Assembly: GCA_947500555.1 (NCBI GenBank) | Contig: CANMSE010000002.1 | Coordinates: 310,001 to 374,000 of the forward strand | Direction of reading: 5' to 3' | Length of the DNA stretch: 64,000 bases | From: an uncultured Fulvivirga sp. | Lineage (GTDB): Bacteria > Bacteroidota > Bacteroidia > Cytophagales > Cyclobacteriaceae | Shown: positions 45,512 to 54,654 of the stretch, in pieces | Numbering within the stretch: the first letter of the stretch is position 1 | Layout of the letters: each line of letters opens with the position of its first letter | Program-made: the position numbers and the translations under genes | The notes under the pieces: generated by a model | Told to the model about the DNA's origin: nothing | Database searches by the model: none | The model's input: only the letters and a program-made list of their open reading frames with translations

Positions 45512-48500
45512 CATGCGAGCCCTTGTCATTTTCCTTATTTGTCTTTTATTATTCTGAAATCCTACACTACTGGCTACACCACTGGAAAATAATTTAGACA
45601 AATAGTTGAAAATTGACTTATTCTTATTGCGCTCAAAGTATATATCTCCCTTTCTTAAACGAATTATAGCCAGATTCCTTTTTTTTACGAGAAAAGTGTT
45701 AGCTACGAATGATGCTATTGATTCCTCAAACTTTTTGGTATCTGCAGTTTGCTTATCGACAAGTGCGATTTTAAAATCATTATATTGAAAATACATACTT
45801 CCATAAGACATATTATCGTCAGCAAAAGCTGTAAAATTTAGACTACGGCAGCGACCACTTTTTATATGTAAAAAGACTCCATCTTCAGTGAACTCATTAA
45901 ATAACGTCATATTGTGCGGCTGCACGTTGCCTGAGACTTCAAACTTGTCTAGTTCACTATTCAAATAGAATCTAAAATCTACTTCTGCTGCCACTTCTCC
46001 CATGACTTGAGAAGTAACATGCAGACGCAAAGTGGAATCAGTGCTGATTTTTGAAGGCAGATTAGTGATGTTATTGATGTTGACATCCATCCTTTCAAAA
46101 CTAATGGTACCCGGATTTTTACCTTTTTCCGGTATTTCAGAATAACTAATTTGTGCCTCTTTTACATAAGCAGAATCAACATCTATCGATGATTCAATAG
46201 ATCTTAACATAGAAGTAAGAAGTTGCTTCTTTTTTGGATAAGGGTCGATATAATTTTTATCACGATATACTTCTACTTTCGGCTTATTTATTATCACATA
46301 AGAAGCAATAAAGGCGCGTTCCTTTAACATTCGTCTGAAGTCAAAGCCATAAACTGTTAAGGAAGGTATACTTGATTTAATCCAGTCAGTTTCAATTCCT
46401 ACCGCTTTCGCATACTCCTCTCTCCCGAGTAGTGGAACTATTTCAATATTTTCAATCGTGAAATCATTTTCTTTATTACTTAAACTAAATTGACCAACCC
46501 TAATTTCATTTAATCCATCTGAAGTCGTGAAATTTAAATCTCCAGTATTTAGATCAATAGCTTCAGCTGGAATTAACGTTTTTGCCAAATCTGTCAACGA
46601 ATCATAATACAAGCCCTTTAGCTTCAAATGAATTGGGCTCAATTTCAGATTCTCATTATCGTTTGTTGTTAATTCTATAGCAGCATTATTAATTTTTACG
46701 TTTTTAACATCCACAGCTAATTTAGATAACGAACTAGTTCCTGAAGCTGAGGCCTTAAAGGCAGCGTTTAAATTTGGGTTATCAATGATCAGATCACTCG
46801 CCTCAAATAGTTTGTTTTGGATGAACTTGTTGTAGGCCACATTTTTTAAAGAAATTGAAGAGGCACTTAAGTCAATTGAATCAGGACTAATTTTTACGTA
46901 GCTAAAATTATCCAGCTTGACATTTTTACTCATCTCCAAATTGATCCCTTGTACTTGAGTATTACTATTTTGATATATCAGTGAATCGGCCCTAAGGCTT
47001 AAATCCCTTGCATAAAGCAATTCGTTTGGGTTGGAAGCAAACCAATTTTTATCTCTTGATAAGTCAATATCTTTGAATTCCAAGTTTATGTTAGTTAATG
47101 CCTGCACCGTCTTATTAGCTGTACTTCTGTAATTGCCAGCTACTATCTTTATATTATCTAAAGTGATATTAGGTAGGCTTAGAGATTGTTTAGCAGTCGA
47201 TCTTTTTTTATTAGCTAGTGTATTTCCTGTTCTATTCCATTCAAGATTGTTGAGAGTAAGACTTCCCCAGTTCATATTCTCAACTTCCTCCGGAAATTTC
47301 TTCATACTGAAATTTGATAAAGAGATATTCGGACTGGTTATCAGGTCATGTACACCTTCAAGATGCTGTTTAAATACTAGATCCTTCAATAACAAAGATT
47401 CTTTATTTGAGTTAGTGTAGATTTTGTCAGCTTTCAACTGTAACCTTTCATCGGTCAGCTCCAAATTGGAAGCCGTTAGTCGGTATTCGTTTATTTCAGT
47501 ATTACTCTCATTTAATGTCAGGTTAACGATAGTTACAGAATCTATCGATGTACTTAATTCACGCTTTAGTGTAAGCTGCGTACTAAAACTCCCATTTGGT
47601 GCATTAAGTGAATCAATTTGAATCACAGGCAGTTTATTATCTTTCTTATCTGTTTTTTGAGATTGTTTGAGATTGACCGCATAGTTTTTGAAACTGATGA
47701 AATCAAATTTTAAACTATCTGACTGAGTTTTTAACCATTCTACTGAGTTGGCCACAACCAACTGATTAATCACAACATCAGTAGACGCATCCTTGAAACT
47801 AATCCTCGATGTTTTTACAATTTTCGATTGAGATGAACCTCGAACATTCAATGCTGAAATCTTAGCCCTTTTAGTTGAATAACTAACTAAAGGAAGGTAT
47901 GCTGAGTAGACAGTTGAGGAATCGATGATTGGCAAACTTTCATTTAGTCTAAGATTAAATAAATCAATACTACCTTTTGACAAGCTGATTTCACCTGATT
48001 TGGTTTTCATATCTACAGTCGCCTTGTCTAGCAGTAAAGCTCCAATATATATAGAAGGCATATTCCTTGAAGCTTTTTTTACAGTGTCTATAGTATTTAC
48101 CTGTTCAATTTCAATGCTCGGATTAGAAAGACTTATACTCTCAAGGTTCAAATATTCTCCCAGGGCTTCCTGTTCATCCAAACCATCTATATTCATTGAA
48201 GGAATATCAGCTCGTATTCTGTACGCTTGTGACACACGTAGATTGGTATCAGACCAAATCTTTAAGCTGTCTAATTTTAAATTCTGATCTTGAGTGGAAT
48301 AACTCAACGCATCAAAACTAAAGTGATGATTTTGTTTTTTTAATTTTCCAATACCATTCGTTAGTTGCACTTCAGCATGTTTATAACTTAAGGTACCAGA
48401 CTCATCACCTCCTAACGAGACATTAATGATATCACTATCCCACCTTTCAATACTTATAGGAACATCTGTGAAATTAATATTCAATTGCCCCCTGGATAAT

Positions 48501-49531
48501 TTTAAATCTCTGACAAACAAACTATCAATAATTGATTTATTAGTATCCTTCCGCTGGACAACATCACTCAAAAAATTGAAACTGCTCTTGGGGTTGACTT
48601 TGGGACCATCTAATTGTATTGAGTCAATTATAAGCACATTGTTTTCATAGATTTCATCCAAATCTATACCGGCAAAATAGAGTTGCTCTAGCTTTATAGA
48701 AGATGAATCAGCAAATATTCCTGACTTTATCTTAGGTTTTAACTTTACGTTGGACAGTGTTAATCTATTTTCTTTTAGTGAATAAGTAATCTCGTTAACT
48801 TGAACCAAAGCAGCAGAATCAGGAAATATAAATTCTTGATCTGTCAGTTTAAGAGAAAACTTATTCGTCTCAACGTCTTCGATCACCTCGTCAACATCCC
48901 AGGTAAAATCTTCGAGATCCATTGAAAGATTTGGTATCACAAAAATTAAATTATCCTTATTTAAATCTTCTTCATAAAAATTGATTGTTGCATTATTTAT
49001 TTTGAGTGAACTAATATTTAGCTGATCCAGATAGTCGTCAAGCTGCTTTAATAGTCCTCCTGTTTCTCTAGCCAATTTTTCTTTCTTTTGCTTACGTTTC
49101 GCTGTGATTTTTACCATGGGTCTATTAATCGAAACGCTATTGATAGTAAGAACATCATTGAGCCAAAGGCTCCACAAACCATTAACATTGAGTTCTAAAT
49201 CTTCGGCAGTAGTCTCAAAAATCTTCTCTTCTTTATTTGACCTCAAGCTATCAGCACGTATTCCCAGCTTAAGATTATGCAGATAAATGGTGCTTTTGGA
49301 TACCTCAAGAGCTATACTATCGTATGAGACAGCATATCGTCCATTTGATTGATTTTCAACTAAGCGAGTTATAGAATTTGCCACGACACTTTTGGCATAT
49401 CGTTCAATAAAGTGTCTATAAGTCAAGAGTACCGCAGCTACAAGCGCAATGAATACAATTATCATCACTACTATGCGAGTCTGTATAGATCTGCGTTTAT
49501 GCCTAAGGTTAAAATAGAGTCTCTTTCTCAT
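45497..49531 (-). CDS. Large AsmA-like envelope protein
   Basis: 1344 residues. A basic cytoplasmic N-terminus is followed by one helix (about 19-41, RIVVMIIVFIALVAAVLLTY) and about 1,280 residues of repeated beta-strand units of the AsmA/DUF748 kind (LNVNGLWSLWLNDVLTINSV near the start). The C-terminal 100 residues (SFVANTFLVKK ... RLRKGDIYFERNKNKSIFNY) are homologous to the end of the 523-residue protein at 30099-31670. The length is enough to bridge the periplasm like TamB or YhdP. The inferred role is lipid movement or envelope maintenance. The only TGGCACG box lies 31 bp before the start. Confidence 0.82.
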   Translation of the reverse strand: MRKRLYFNLRHKRRSIQTRIVVMIIVFIALVAAVLLTYRHFIERYAKSVVANSITRLVENQSNGRYAVSYDSIALEVSKSTIYLHNLKLGIRADSLRSNKEEKIFETTAEDLELNVNGLWSLWLNDVLTINSVSINRPMVKITAKRKQKKEKLARETGGLLKQLDDYLDQLNISSLKINNATINFYEEDLNKDNLIFVIPNLSMDLEDFTWDVDEVIEDVETNKFSLKLTDQEFIFPDSAALVQVNEITYSLKENRLTLSNVKLKPKIKSGIFADSSSIKLEQLYFAGIDLDEIYENNVLIIDSIQLDGPKVNPKSSFNFLSDVVQRKDTNKSIIDSLFVRDLKLSRGQLNINFTDVPISIERWDSDIINVSLGGDESGTLSYKHAEVQLTNGIGKLKKQNHHFSFDALSYSTQDQNLKLDSLKIWSDTNLRVSQAYRIRADIPSMNIDGLDEQEALGEYLNLESISLSNPSIEIEQVNTIDTVKKASRNMPSIYIGALLLDKATVDMKTKSGEISLSKGSIDLFNLRLNESLPIIDSSTVYSAYLPLVSYSTKRAKISALNVRGSSQSKIVKTSRISFKDASTDVVINQLVVANSVEWLKTQSDSLKFDFISFKNYAVNLKQSQKTDKKDNKLPVIQIDSLNAPNGSFSTQLTLKRELSTSIDSVTIVNLTLNESNTEINEYRLTASNLELTDERLQLKADKIYTNSNKESLLLKDLVFKQHLEGVHDLITSPNISLSNFSMKKFPEEVENMNWGSLTLNNLEWNRTGNTLANKKRSTAKQSLSLPNITLDNIKIVAGNYRSTANKTVQALTNINLEFKDIDLSRDKNWFASNPNELLYARDLSLRADSLIYQNSNTQVQGINLEMSKNVKLDNFSYVKISPDSIDLSASSISLKNVAYNKFIQNKLFEASDLIIDNPNLNAAFKASASGTSSLSKLAVDVKNVKINNAAIELTTNDNENLKLSPIHLKLKGLYYDSLTDLAKTLIPAEAIDLNTGDLNFTTSDGLNEIRVGQFSLSNKENDFTIENIEIVPLLGREEYAKAVGIETDWIKSSIPSLTVYGFDFRRMLKERAFIASYVIINKPKVEVYRDKNYIDPYPKKKQLLTSMLRSIESSIDVDSAYVKEAQISYSEIPEKGKNPGTISFERMDVNINNITNLPSKISTDSTLRLHVTSQVMGEVAAEVDFRFYLNSELDKFEVSGNVQPHNMTLFNEFTEDGVFLHIKSGRCRSLNFTAFADDNMSYGSMYFQYNDFKIALVDKQTADTKKFEESIASFVANTFLVKKRNLAIIRLRKGDIYFERNKNKSIFNYLSKLFSSGVASSVGFQNNKRQIRKMTRARMSSSY

Positions 49532-49546
49532 ATCAATTAAGAAGAA

Positions 49547-49562
49547 GGATATAATCGTGCCA
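49547..49562 (-). promoter_or_regulatory. -24-like box for the large AsmA-like gene
   Basis: TGGCACGATTATATCC on the minus strand, sharing TGGCACGATT with the box at 59957-59972. The inverted repeat at 49710-49727 is 148 bp away. Confidence 0.4.
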
Positions 49563-49709
49563 TGACATCATTATACATCCAGCTAACTCTAAAAATACAC
49601 AAGTCCCTTTGAAACATACTTCAGGTTAGGCTATGAATAACTTTTCTTTTATTTACTTATTTTACTTGCTCTAATCTTGTGGTCCCCTAAACTGTTGCAT
49701 TCCACATTA

Positions 49710-49727
49710 TGGGTAGTGATTTACCCG
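49710..49727. promoter_or_regulatory. Inverted repeat upstream of yqaE-like gene
   Basis: TGGGTA-GTGATT-TACCCG, with an additional outer stem TTATGGG (49707-49713)/CCCATAA (49734-49740). It lies 52 bp before the box at 49779. Confidence 0.5.
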
Positions 49728-49778
49728 AAAAGCCCCATAACATTCAGAAAAATGGCCCAAAAAGTAGGATAAACTCGT

Positions 49779-49794
49779 ATGCACGGTCTTTGAC
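49779..49794 (+). promoter_or_regulatory. Sigma-54-like promoter for the yqaE-like operon
   Basis: ATGCACGGTCTTTGAC: GCACG and TTGA in the correct 12-bp register; 41 bp before the ATG. Confidence 0.5.
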
Positions 49795-49819
49795 AAATGA
49801 AGGATAAACATTAGAAATT

Positions 49820-49978
49820 ATGAGCATATTAGAAATTATACTAGCGATTTTTATTCCACCTCTTGGCGTGCTTCTTCGAAAAGGGATATCAGGCGATTTT
49901 TGGATTAATCTATTACTTACTATTCTGGGAGTTGTACCGGGTATAATTCATGCCTTTTATGTTCTAACAAAAAAATAA
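49820..49978 (+). CDS. YqaE/Pmp3-family small membrane protein
   Basis: 52 residues (MSILEIILAIFIPPLGVLLR ... GDFWINLLLTILGVVPGIIH AFYVLTKK). Two helices with the family motifs IPPLGVLL and TILGVVPGIIHAFYV identify the UPF0057/Pmp3 proteins, linked to membrane potential and salt or cold stress in yeast and plants. It begins a short operon with the DUF1206 gene (11 bp downstream) and the acidic lipoprotein gene. Confidence 0.92.
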   Translation: MSILEIILAIFIPPLGVLLRKGISGDFWINLLLTILGVVPGIIHAFYVLTKK

Positions 49979-49989
49979 AACATAAAATC

Positions 49990-50775
49990 ATGAGTAATAA
50001 AAGAGAAAATATTGCCCGTTTTGGAATAGCAACTAAGGGTTTGGTATATCTTCTCATAGGTGTATTAGCCACTATGGCGGCACTGGGAGAAGGTGGAAAA
50101 AAATCAGGCAGTTCGGGTGTTCTGGACTATCTGGCTAAGCAGTCTTTTGGTCAGATATTGTTAGTAATCATAGGTGTCGGCCTGATAGGCTATGTTTTTT
50201 GGAGAATGTATCAGGCGTTCGCTGATCCAGAAGAAAATGGGAATGATACAAAAGCCATATTCTTAAGAATAGGTTACTTTATTAGTGGACTTGTATATGG
50301 GGCGCTGGCATATGTTGCTTTTTCTACAGTAGCAGGTGCTTCCAGTAGTGGTGGCGGAAGCCGTGAAACAATGATCTCTAAATTGCTTAGTCAATCTTAT
50401 GGACAATACATTGTAGGCGCTATTGCTATTGTACTCTTCATAAAAGCAGTATTTCAATTATACAAGGCTTATTCGGGTGAATACAAAGAACATGTTCAGC
50501 AATCAAGCCTGAGAAGCGAAGCAAAATCACTAATGATCAAAGCTGGAAAAGTAGGATTCACCGCTAGAGGTATAGTGATTGGCCTGATAGCATACTTCAC
50601 ATTTAAGGCAGCTCTTACTGCAAATTCCGATCAGGCAGGAGGCACTAAGCAGGCACTTAACTTCTTGCAAGATGAGTTTGGAACTATTGTGCTCATGATT
50701 GTAGCGCTGGGTTTGGCAGCATATGGGGTCTTTATGTTCATCAAAGCAAAGTATGTCCAAACGGACATTAACTAA
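49990..50775 (+). CDS. DUF1206 membrane protein
   Basis: 261 residues made of three two-helix repeats. Each repeat begins with a basic RFGIATKGLVYLLIG-like, RIGYFISGLVYGALAY or KVGFTARGIVIGLIAY segment and ends with GQ(I/Y)-type helices. This threefold pattern is diagnostic of DUF1206. The protein lies in the inner membrane; its function is unknown. It is co-transcribed with the YqaE-like gene upstream and probably with the lipoprotein gene 44 bp downstream. Confidence 0.92.
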   Translation: MSNKRENIARFGIATKGLVYLLIGVLATMAALGEGGKKSGSSGVLDYLAKQSFGQILLVIIGVGLIGYVFWRMYQAFADPEENGNDTKAIFLRIGYFISGLVYGALAYVAFSTVAGASSSGGGSRETMISKLLSQSYGQYIVGAIAIVLFIKAVFQLYKAYSGEYKEHVQQSSLRSEAKSLMIKAGKVGFTARGIVIGLIAYFTFKAALTANSDQAGGTKQALNFLQDEFGTIVLMIVALGLAAYGVFMFIKAKYVQTDIN

Positions 50776-50819
50776 ATTTTTAACAACCTAAAAATTGATA
50801 ATTAACTAAAAACAGAATT

Positions 50820-51398
50820 ATGAAAATTACTAAATATCTAGTGTACGCATCAGCAGCAGTGTTATTTAGCTGCGATATTGACAAAACAGAAAGTGGATCA
50901 CTACCAGAAGTTGAAGTAGAGGTAGAATCAGGCGAGCTACCCGAGTACGATATCGATTGGGCTGATATCAATGTTGGAACTAAAACCAAAACGATAAAAG
51001 TACCTAAAGTAGTTGTGGTTATGGAAGAAGAAGAAGTTGAAGTGCCTTTTCTGAATGTAGACATGCCTGATGCAGACGGTGAAATGGAAGAAAGAAGTGT
51101 AAGGGTAGAGGCAGAAGTGTCAGAAGTAATGCATGACCTCAATATTGAAAAGATCTATGCTAAAGGAAATAGACTGATGGTTATCTCTAAAATGACCAGA
51201 GGTACTGATGCTTTGGATGGCAATCGGGTAAGGATTTCTGACCAATTGGTTCTTAATGCCCCTGATAATTTAACAGTCAAACATTACATAATTGGTGACC
51301 GTCCAGAAGGAGGTTTCAATAACAACTATAAATACTTTAAAACTGATGCTGACCTGGCGAGTAAATTGGAAGGTGCTAAGTTAATTTATGAAGACTAA
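50820..51398 (+). CDS. Acidic lipoprotein of unknown family
   Basis: 192 residues. The lipobox VLFSC gives lipidated C18. The next 100 residues are extremely rich in Glu, Asp and Val (EVEVEVESGELPEYDIDWAD, MEEEEVEVPFLNVDMPDADG). The C-terminal half is an alpha/beta region (NIEKIYAKGNRLMVISKMTR, VKHYIIGDRPEGGFNNNYKY). I do not recognise a domain. The acidic stretch after the lipid anchor could bind cations or serve as a surface-export signal. A terminator follows. Confidence 0.75.
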   Translation: MKITKYLVYASAAVLFSCDIDKTESGSLPEVEVEVESGELPEYDIDWADINVGTKTKTIKVPKVVVVMEEEEVEVPFLNVDMPDADGEMEERSVRVEAEVSEVMHDLNIEKIYAKGNRLMVISKMTRGTDALDGNRVRISDQLVLNAPDNLTVKHYIIGDRPEGGFNNNYKYFKTDADLASKLEGAKLIYED

Positions 51399-51422
51399 CA
51401 GTGAGGTTGATTGAGTGAGTGT

Positions 51423-51456
51423 GAGCCGTATTCAGTGATTGGATGCGGCTTTTTTC
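51423..51456 (+). terminator. Intrinsic terminator of the yqaE-DUF1206-lipoprotein operon
   Basis: AGCCGTATTCA / TGGATGCGGCT stem with two G-T pairs, loop GTGAT, followed by TTTTTT. Confidence 0.85.
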
Positions 51457-51466
51457 ATCTACAGCA

Positions 51467-51484
51467 TGTGGTTAGAAATCTACA
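51467..51484. promoter_or_regulatory. Inverted repeat upstream of the OmpA/TPR gene
   Basis: TGTGGT-TAGAAA-TCTACA, ending 63 bp before the box at 51547. Confidence 0.55.
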
Positions 51485-51546
51485 CAATGTTGATTATACT
51501 ATACCCATTTAAGGTTCAAAAGGCCTTTAAAAGTCAAAATTAGGCA

Positions 51547-51562
51547 AGGAATGAAGTTTGCC
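51547..51562 (+). promoter_or_regulatory. Sigma-54-like promoter with a perfect -12 half
   Basis: AGGAATGAAGTTTGCC: GG and GC exactly 12 bp apart, TTTGC as in the sigma-54 -12 consensus. The start site would fall near 51573, 31 nt before the ATG at 51604. Confidence 0.5.
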
Positions 51563-51603
51563 AATTCCAGATCAAAATGATTTTTCACAAAAAACTACAT
51601 ATT

Positions 51604-53547
51604 ATGACACGTAAAATATTATCACTAATCTGCGGAGGAATATGCCTTAGCTTACCGAGCTTTGGCCAAGATTCTTCCGCTAAGTTGGACTCTACCCCAT
51701 TAAAGGTGTACGGAGACAGCGTAAAATTTGAAGCTACCATTACGGTACCGAAACACAAAATTTTTAAAAAGGAAGGTACTTACGTAATTATGCCTGAATT
51801 GGGAGAGACGAAGTTCGATCCTATTCGTATCCCTTCCTCGGAACTAGGTAACATTTCTGAAAATGGCATTCAGGTTACAGTTTCGTCTAGTGCACTATTC
51901 AATGAAGATATGATCGGCAATGATCTGGAAATAGAGCACGAGTATGAGTATAAAAATGGCGCAAAAAATATCGAGTTCAACGATATGGATGATTTGGCAG
52001 AATGCTGTGTGACCACCGGAACTCTATTCTCATTAAACGGACAGTATGAGTTAATGAATTACGACTATACTCCTGCAAGAGAGGTACCTCTAAAAGTTGT
52101 AGCGCAGGTCAACTTTCCTTTAGATATTTCTAAATTTTCATCACCAGAGAGTGATAAAATTGTAAAAGAAATTGGAAGATATATCAAAAAATTTCCGACT
52201 TCAACCATCTCTATAAAAGGGTTTGCATCGCCAGAAGGTACAGTTGAAAGAAATACTGAGCTTTCTCAACAGAGAGCTGAAGAAGTAAAAACATGGTTAG
52301 TATCTGCCTTAAAGAAGAAAGGATATAGCCGTTATTTCAACGCTGACAAAATCATGGTCTCAAGTGAGCAAGAAGATTGGACTGGTTTCGAATACATAGT
52401 GGAACGGTCAGATTTATCTAACGAAAAGCAAACGGCAGTTTTAAGTATTTTGAACTCCTCTAAAACACCTAAAGAAAAGGAACAACAAGTCATAGCTGAA
52501 TTAGGAGGACTAGACAAAGCCGAAAAATATTTAATGCCATTGAGAAGAACAACGATTGTGGTAGCTGATAAATATGCTTCTCGCATAGGTTACACTACAG
52601 CTCAAATTGATTCAATTAATTCAAAATTTGAAAATGGTGATGTCACACTTTCAGCGATGAAAGATATATACACACAAGAAGAAATGTTACAAGCATCTCA
52701 AAGAACGAATGCTTCAGCAGGTAAATTAACGCTGCTTACCAGTTTTTATAAGACTTATCCTGTTGACGTAAGAGCCTATAGTAATTTGGGTGCACTTTCA
52801 GCCATAAATTTGCACAAACTGGATGTTGTAGGCGGTGATGATGCTTTAGTTGGTGTCGGATTCAGTAGAGATATGGTAGACATAGATGAAGAAATAGACC
52901 TTGACGAAGGTAAAATTAAGTATAAGTACAAATACAAAGAGGAAGACATCGATGGTGCAGACGTGAAAATGAAAATTAAACAAGATTTAGCAGATGCTGA
53001 AGTTTATTTAATGAAAGCGTATCACGCTGATAATAAGAATTTTGTAACTCTGAACAATTTGGGTGCACATTATCTGACTATTGGTGAATATAGTAAAGCT
53101 AAAGAATACCTAGATAGGTCAGCTAAATACCAGGATAGTGAAGGTGTGAATTACAACTTAGGTGTATATCATGCCAGAATGGGTAACTATGACAAAGCAG
53201 AACAGCATTTTAATAAAGTAAGCAATGTAGAGAACATCGAATATAATCGAGGTTTGGCTAAACTGATGAACGGTAACAATGAAGCAGCCTTGAAAGATTT
53301 TCAAACTTTCTCAAAGAACAATGCAGAGTATGCTTTAGGGCATTACTTGACGGCTGTAGCTGCCGCAAGAGTGGGTAACAAGGAAGTAATGACTCGAGAA
53401 TTGGAGCATGCTATGAATAGAAACCCTAACTTGAGCGATATAGCTGAAGAAGATTTGGAATTTATGGCCTATTGGGATGACAAAGATTTCAAGAATGCTT
53501 CCGATGACGATTTCACAGAAACCAGTGAAATACGTGGAGATAAATAA
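51604..53547 (+). CDS. OmpA-like and TPR protein, periplasmic
   Basis: 647 residues from the ATG at 51604. An ATG at 51577 would place nine polar residues before the signal peptide MTRKILSLICGGICLSLPSF and is less likely. After a beta-rich N-terminal part, an OmpA-like domain begins near 160 (VNFPLDISKFSSPES, ISIKGFASPEGTVERNTELS QQRAEEVKTWL). It has a long helical insert before the final RRTTIVVADK strand. Three or more TPR units follow (about 460-600: FVTLNNLGAHYLTIGEYSKA, GVYHARMGNYDKAEQHFNKV). It probably binds peptidoglycan and partner proteins. The acidic end has no recognised domain. Confidence 0.82.
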   Translation: MTRKILSLICGGICLSLPSFGQDSSAKLDSTPLKVYGDSVKFEATITVPKHKIFKKEGTYVIMPELGETKFDPIRIPSSELGNISENGIQVTVSSSALFNEDMIGNDLEIEHEYEYKNGAKNIEFNDMDDLAECCVTTGTLFSLNGQYELMNYDYTPAREVPLKVVAQVNFPLDISKFSSPESDKIVKEIGRYIKKFPTSTISIKGFASPEGTVERNTELSQQRAEEVKTWLVSALKKKGYSRYFNADKIMVSSEQEDWTGFEYIVERSDLSNEKQTAVLSILNSSKTPKEKEQQVIAELGGLDKAEKYLMPLRRTTIVVADKYASRIGYTTAQIDSINSKFENGDVTLSAMKDIYTQEEMLQASQRTNASAGKLTLLTSFYKTYPVDVRAYSNLGALSAINLHKLDVVGGDDALVGVGFSRDMVDIDEEIDLDEGKIKYKYKYKEEDIDGADVKMKIKQDLADAEVYLMKAYHADNKNFVTLNNLGAHYLTIGEYSKAKEYLDRSAKYQDSEGVNYNLGVYHARMGNYDKAEQHFNKVSNVENIEYNRGLAKLMNGNNEAALKDFQTFSKNNAEYALGHYLTAVAAARVGNKEVMTRELEHAMNRNPNLSDIAEEDLEFMAYWDDKDFKNASDDDFTETSEIRGDK

Positions 53548-53563
53548 TCCGTAAACTATTATG

Positions 53564-53594
53564 AAGCAACTTCCTACGGAAGTTGCTTTTTTTA
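53564..53594 (+). terminator. Intrinsic terminator of the OmpA/TPR gene
   Basis: AAGCAACTTCC / GGAAGTTGCTT perfect stem with loop TAC, followed by TTTTT. Confidence 0.92.
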
Positions 53595-53677
53595 AGCTAA
53601 AAACACATGATAATTTTTGAAAAGCTTAAATAAGAGTTAAAAGAGCATGAAGACGCACTACCATCAAATTTCATTAT

Positions 53678-54412
53678 CTATTCTATTCGCTTATTAAGTT
53701 TAATAGGATTACTCTTTTTCCTTAGCTTCATGTTAACCACCTCAACAATTAAGGAGAAAAATACTGCAAAGTAGATGTAACCTTTAGGCACGTGAAAACC
53801 TACAGCTTCTATTGATAACATAAAACCTATCAAGATTAAAAAGGAAAGTGCTAAAATCTCAAGCGTAGGATGTTTCGCAATAAATGAACTAATGCGTTTG
53901 GCAAATATCATCATAACAACAATTGAGATGATAACAGCTATAATCATTAACACTATTTCTTCAGTAAGACCAATAGCTGTTAAAATAGAATCAAAAGAGA
54001 AAATTAGGTCCAATAAAATGATTTGAGATATAACTGCCAATAGCGAAGTAGTTTTTTTCGCCTCTTGTTTTTCCGCTTCGCCTTCCATTTTATGGTGAAT
54101 CTCGATGGTACTCTTAAAGATTAAGAAGATCCCACCAACTAATAATATCAAATCACGACCGCTCCAATCGATAGTAAACAATGTGAACAAGGGCTCTGTG
54201 AAACCCATAATCCATTTGATTCCCAAGAGCAATGCTATTCTAAAGACAAGAGCGAGTGTTAATCCTATGTTTCGAGCTTTAGCTTGCTGCTCTTGAGGCA
54301 ATTTATTCGATACAATCGAAATAAAGATGATATTATCAATACCCAGAACAATTTCAAGTAGGGTAAGAGTTAGTAGGGCTAGCCATGCTTCAGGTTGAGC
54401 GAATAATTCCAT
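53678..54412 (-). CDS. TerC-family integral membrane protein
   Basis: 244 residues with seven helices. The two acidic membrane motifs LTLLEIVLGIDNIIFISIVS (N-terminal) and ILLDLIFSFDSILTAIGLTE (middle) identify TerC/Alx-type proteins, which are linked to tellurite resistance and manganese or calcium export to extracytoplasmic enzymes. A central charged loop (HHKMEGEAEKQEAKKTT) separates the halves. It is monocistronic and divergent from the second DUF1328 gene, with a shared inverted repeat between them. Confidence 0.95.
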   Translation of the reverse strand: MELFAQPEAWLALLTLTLLEIVLGIDNIIFISIVSNKLPQEQQAKARNIGLTLALVFRIALLLGIKWIMGFTEPLFTLFTIDWSGRDLILLVGGIFLIFKSTIEIHHKMEGEAEKQEAKKTTSLLAVISQIILLDLIFSFDSILTAIGLTEEIVLMIIAVIISIVVMMIFAKRISSFIAKHPTLEILALSFLILIGFMLSIEAVGFHVPKGYIYFAVFFSLIVEVVNMKLRKKSNPIKLNKRIE

Positions 54413-54454
54413 TTTCGTATTTAGTCTGCTATATAGTTATTGTATTTCTATTAC

Positions 54455-54470
54455 TGATAAAAACATGCCA
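54455..54470 (-). promoter_or_regulatory. -24-like box for TerC gene
   Basis: TGGCATGTTTTTATCA on the minus strand, 58 bp before the ATG and 41 bp from the inverted repeat 54511-54528. Confidence 0.5.
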
Positions 54471-54510
54471 TTAATATCAGTATTTATTCAACCTCAGTAA
54501 AGAGGTTCTT

Positions 54511-54528
54511 CGTAGAGTTTGTTCTACA
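54511..54528. promoter_or_regulatory. Inverted repeat shared by TerC and DUF1328 copy 2
   Basis: CGTAGA-GTTTGT-TCTACA, one outer mismatch. It lies 41 bp from the TerC box and 72 bp from the DUF1328 box. Confidence 0.6.
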
Positions 54529-54599
54529 AAAAAGAGTGATTCTACATAATTATTACAGTATTCACAACTAATATCCACAATTGGGTGCTTTAGGCAGCT

Positions 54600-54615
54600 T
54601 GGCTCGGTATTGGAA
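54600..54615 (+). promoter_or_regulatory. Sigma-54-like promoter for DUF1328 copy 2
   Basis: TGGCTCGGTATTGGAA: TGGC and GA in the 12-bp register; 55 bp before the ATG. Confidence 0.5.
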
Positions 54616-54654
54616 TTACATGAATCAAAATTTGTTAAACCAAAAATCAAAACT

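Noticed and set aside
45606..49286. Several plus-strand frames of 60-120 codons within the large AsmA-like gene
   Set aside because: Antisense of repetitive beta-rich coding sequence; no start signals.
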